From contig NZ_WUMK01000006.1 of assembly GCF_009827055.1 (NCBI RefSeq), forward strand, positions 1 to 64,000: DNA of 64,000 nt. The letters run 5' to 3'. The stretch comes from Shinella kummerowiae (GTDB lineage Bacteria > Pseudomonadota > Alphaproteobacteria > Rhizobiales > Rhizobiaceae). Below the pieces are notes generated by a model. The model had not been told where the DNA came from and ran no database searches. It saw nothing but the letters and a program-made list of their open reading frames with translations. This document shows, one piece after another, positions 63,946 through 64,000 of the stretch. Numbering within the stretch: the first letter of the stretch is position 1; each line of letters starts with the position of its first letter. Both the position numbers and the translations under genes were made by a program.

Positions 63946-64000
63946 TCAAAAGAAGGTCCGTGCCGCAGCTTCGGCCGCGTTGCCGATCGGGCCACCGATC
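63946..64000 (-). CDS. nuoN: 3' end of NADH-quinone oxidoreductase subunit N (partial)
   Basis: Only the last 17 residues are inside the window: IGGPIGNAAEAAARTFF then TGA (63948-63946). The tail matches rhizobial NuoN C-termini, and nuoN-birA-rnj is the known gene order. The rest lies beyond 64000. Confidence 0.65.
   Translation of the reverse strand, partial: IGGPIGNAAEAAARTFF

Overview
The window is chromosomal DNA from an alphaproteobacterium, most likely family Rhizobiaceae. The evidence is gene content and order: divK-pleD; an RNase E with a long acidic insert alongside RNase J; a short prolyl-tRNA synthetase; GatCAB; DUF1467, DUF2155 and DUF3572 proteins; an NDUFA12-type complex I factor; and RIME-like intergenic palindromes. 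Two LexA boxes have the GTTC-N7-GTTC form found in this class. The GC content is high and coding density is even. I see no insertion sequence, prophage, CRISPR array or origin. Almost everything is ordinary core genome; the unusual signals lie in intergenic DNA and very small genes.

Layout. 0-13 kb: a 65-residue hypothetical, NAD kinase, a secreted hypothetical, prfB with an intact programmed frameshift, PBP1A, N-acetylmuramoyl-L-alanine amidase, RNase E with a ~600-base leader, a short-chain dehydrogenase and a class I aminotransferase. 13-20 kb: a DsbA-like thiol oxidoreductase, aroQ-accB-accC-aat, a RIME-like repeat, DUF2155, NDUFA12, a GNAT and gatB. 20-25.3 kb: DUF1294, an Rrf2 regulator with its flavoprotein, a YjhX-like protein facing a GNAT, and a slipin downstream of two tandem abnormal tRNA genes. 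25-32 kb: gatC-GNAT-gatA, a beta-lactamase-fold hydrolase, a PhnA-like protein, ruvX, two small membrane proteins, an AEC carrier and an AidB-like acyl-CoA dehydrogenase.

32-45 kb: pyrB with a dihydroorotase homologue that has lost its metal ligands, then plsY, dprA, topA, rnr, DUF983, a NUDIX hydrolase, an MFS transporter and rpmG. 45-52 kb: a candidate small RNA, pleD-divK, DUF3572, SOS-type dinB, an L,D-transpeptidase, and a divergent TetR/RidA pair with three operators. 52-64 kb: dnaE, an overlooked 28-residue membrane peptide under a LexA box, a secreted hypothetical, lolD-lolC-proS, a second candidate small RNA, DUF1467, methylmalonyl-CoA epimerase, RNase J, birA and the end of nuoN.

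Two items deserve most attention. One is the SOS-controlled 28-residue membrane peptide upstream of dnaE (55643-55729), which resembles Caulobacter SidA in size, topology and control. The other is the slipin locus with two non-canonical tRNA-like genes and a sigma-54-like promoter (23276-24938), which suggests a tRNA-damage or RNA-repair module. Both are inferences from sequence alone.
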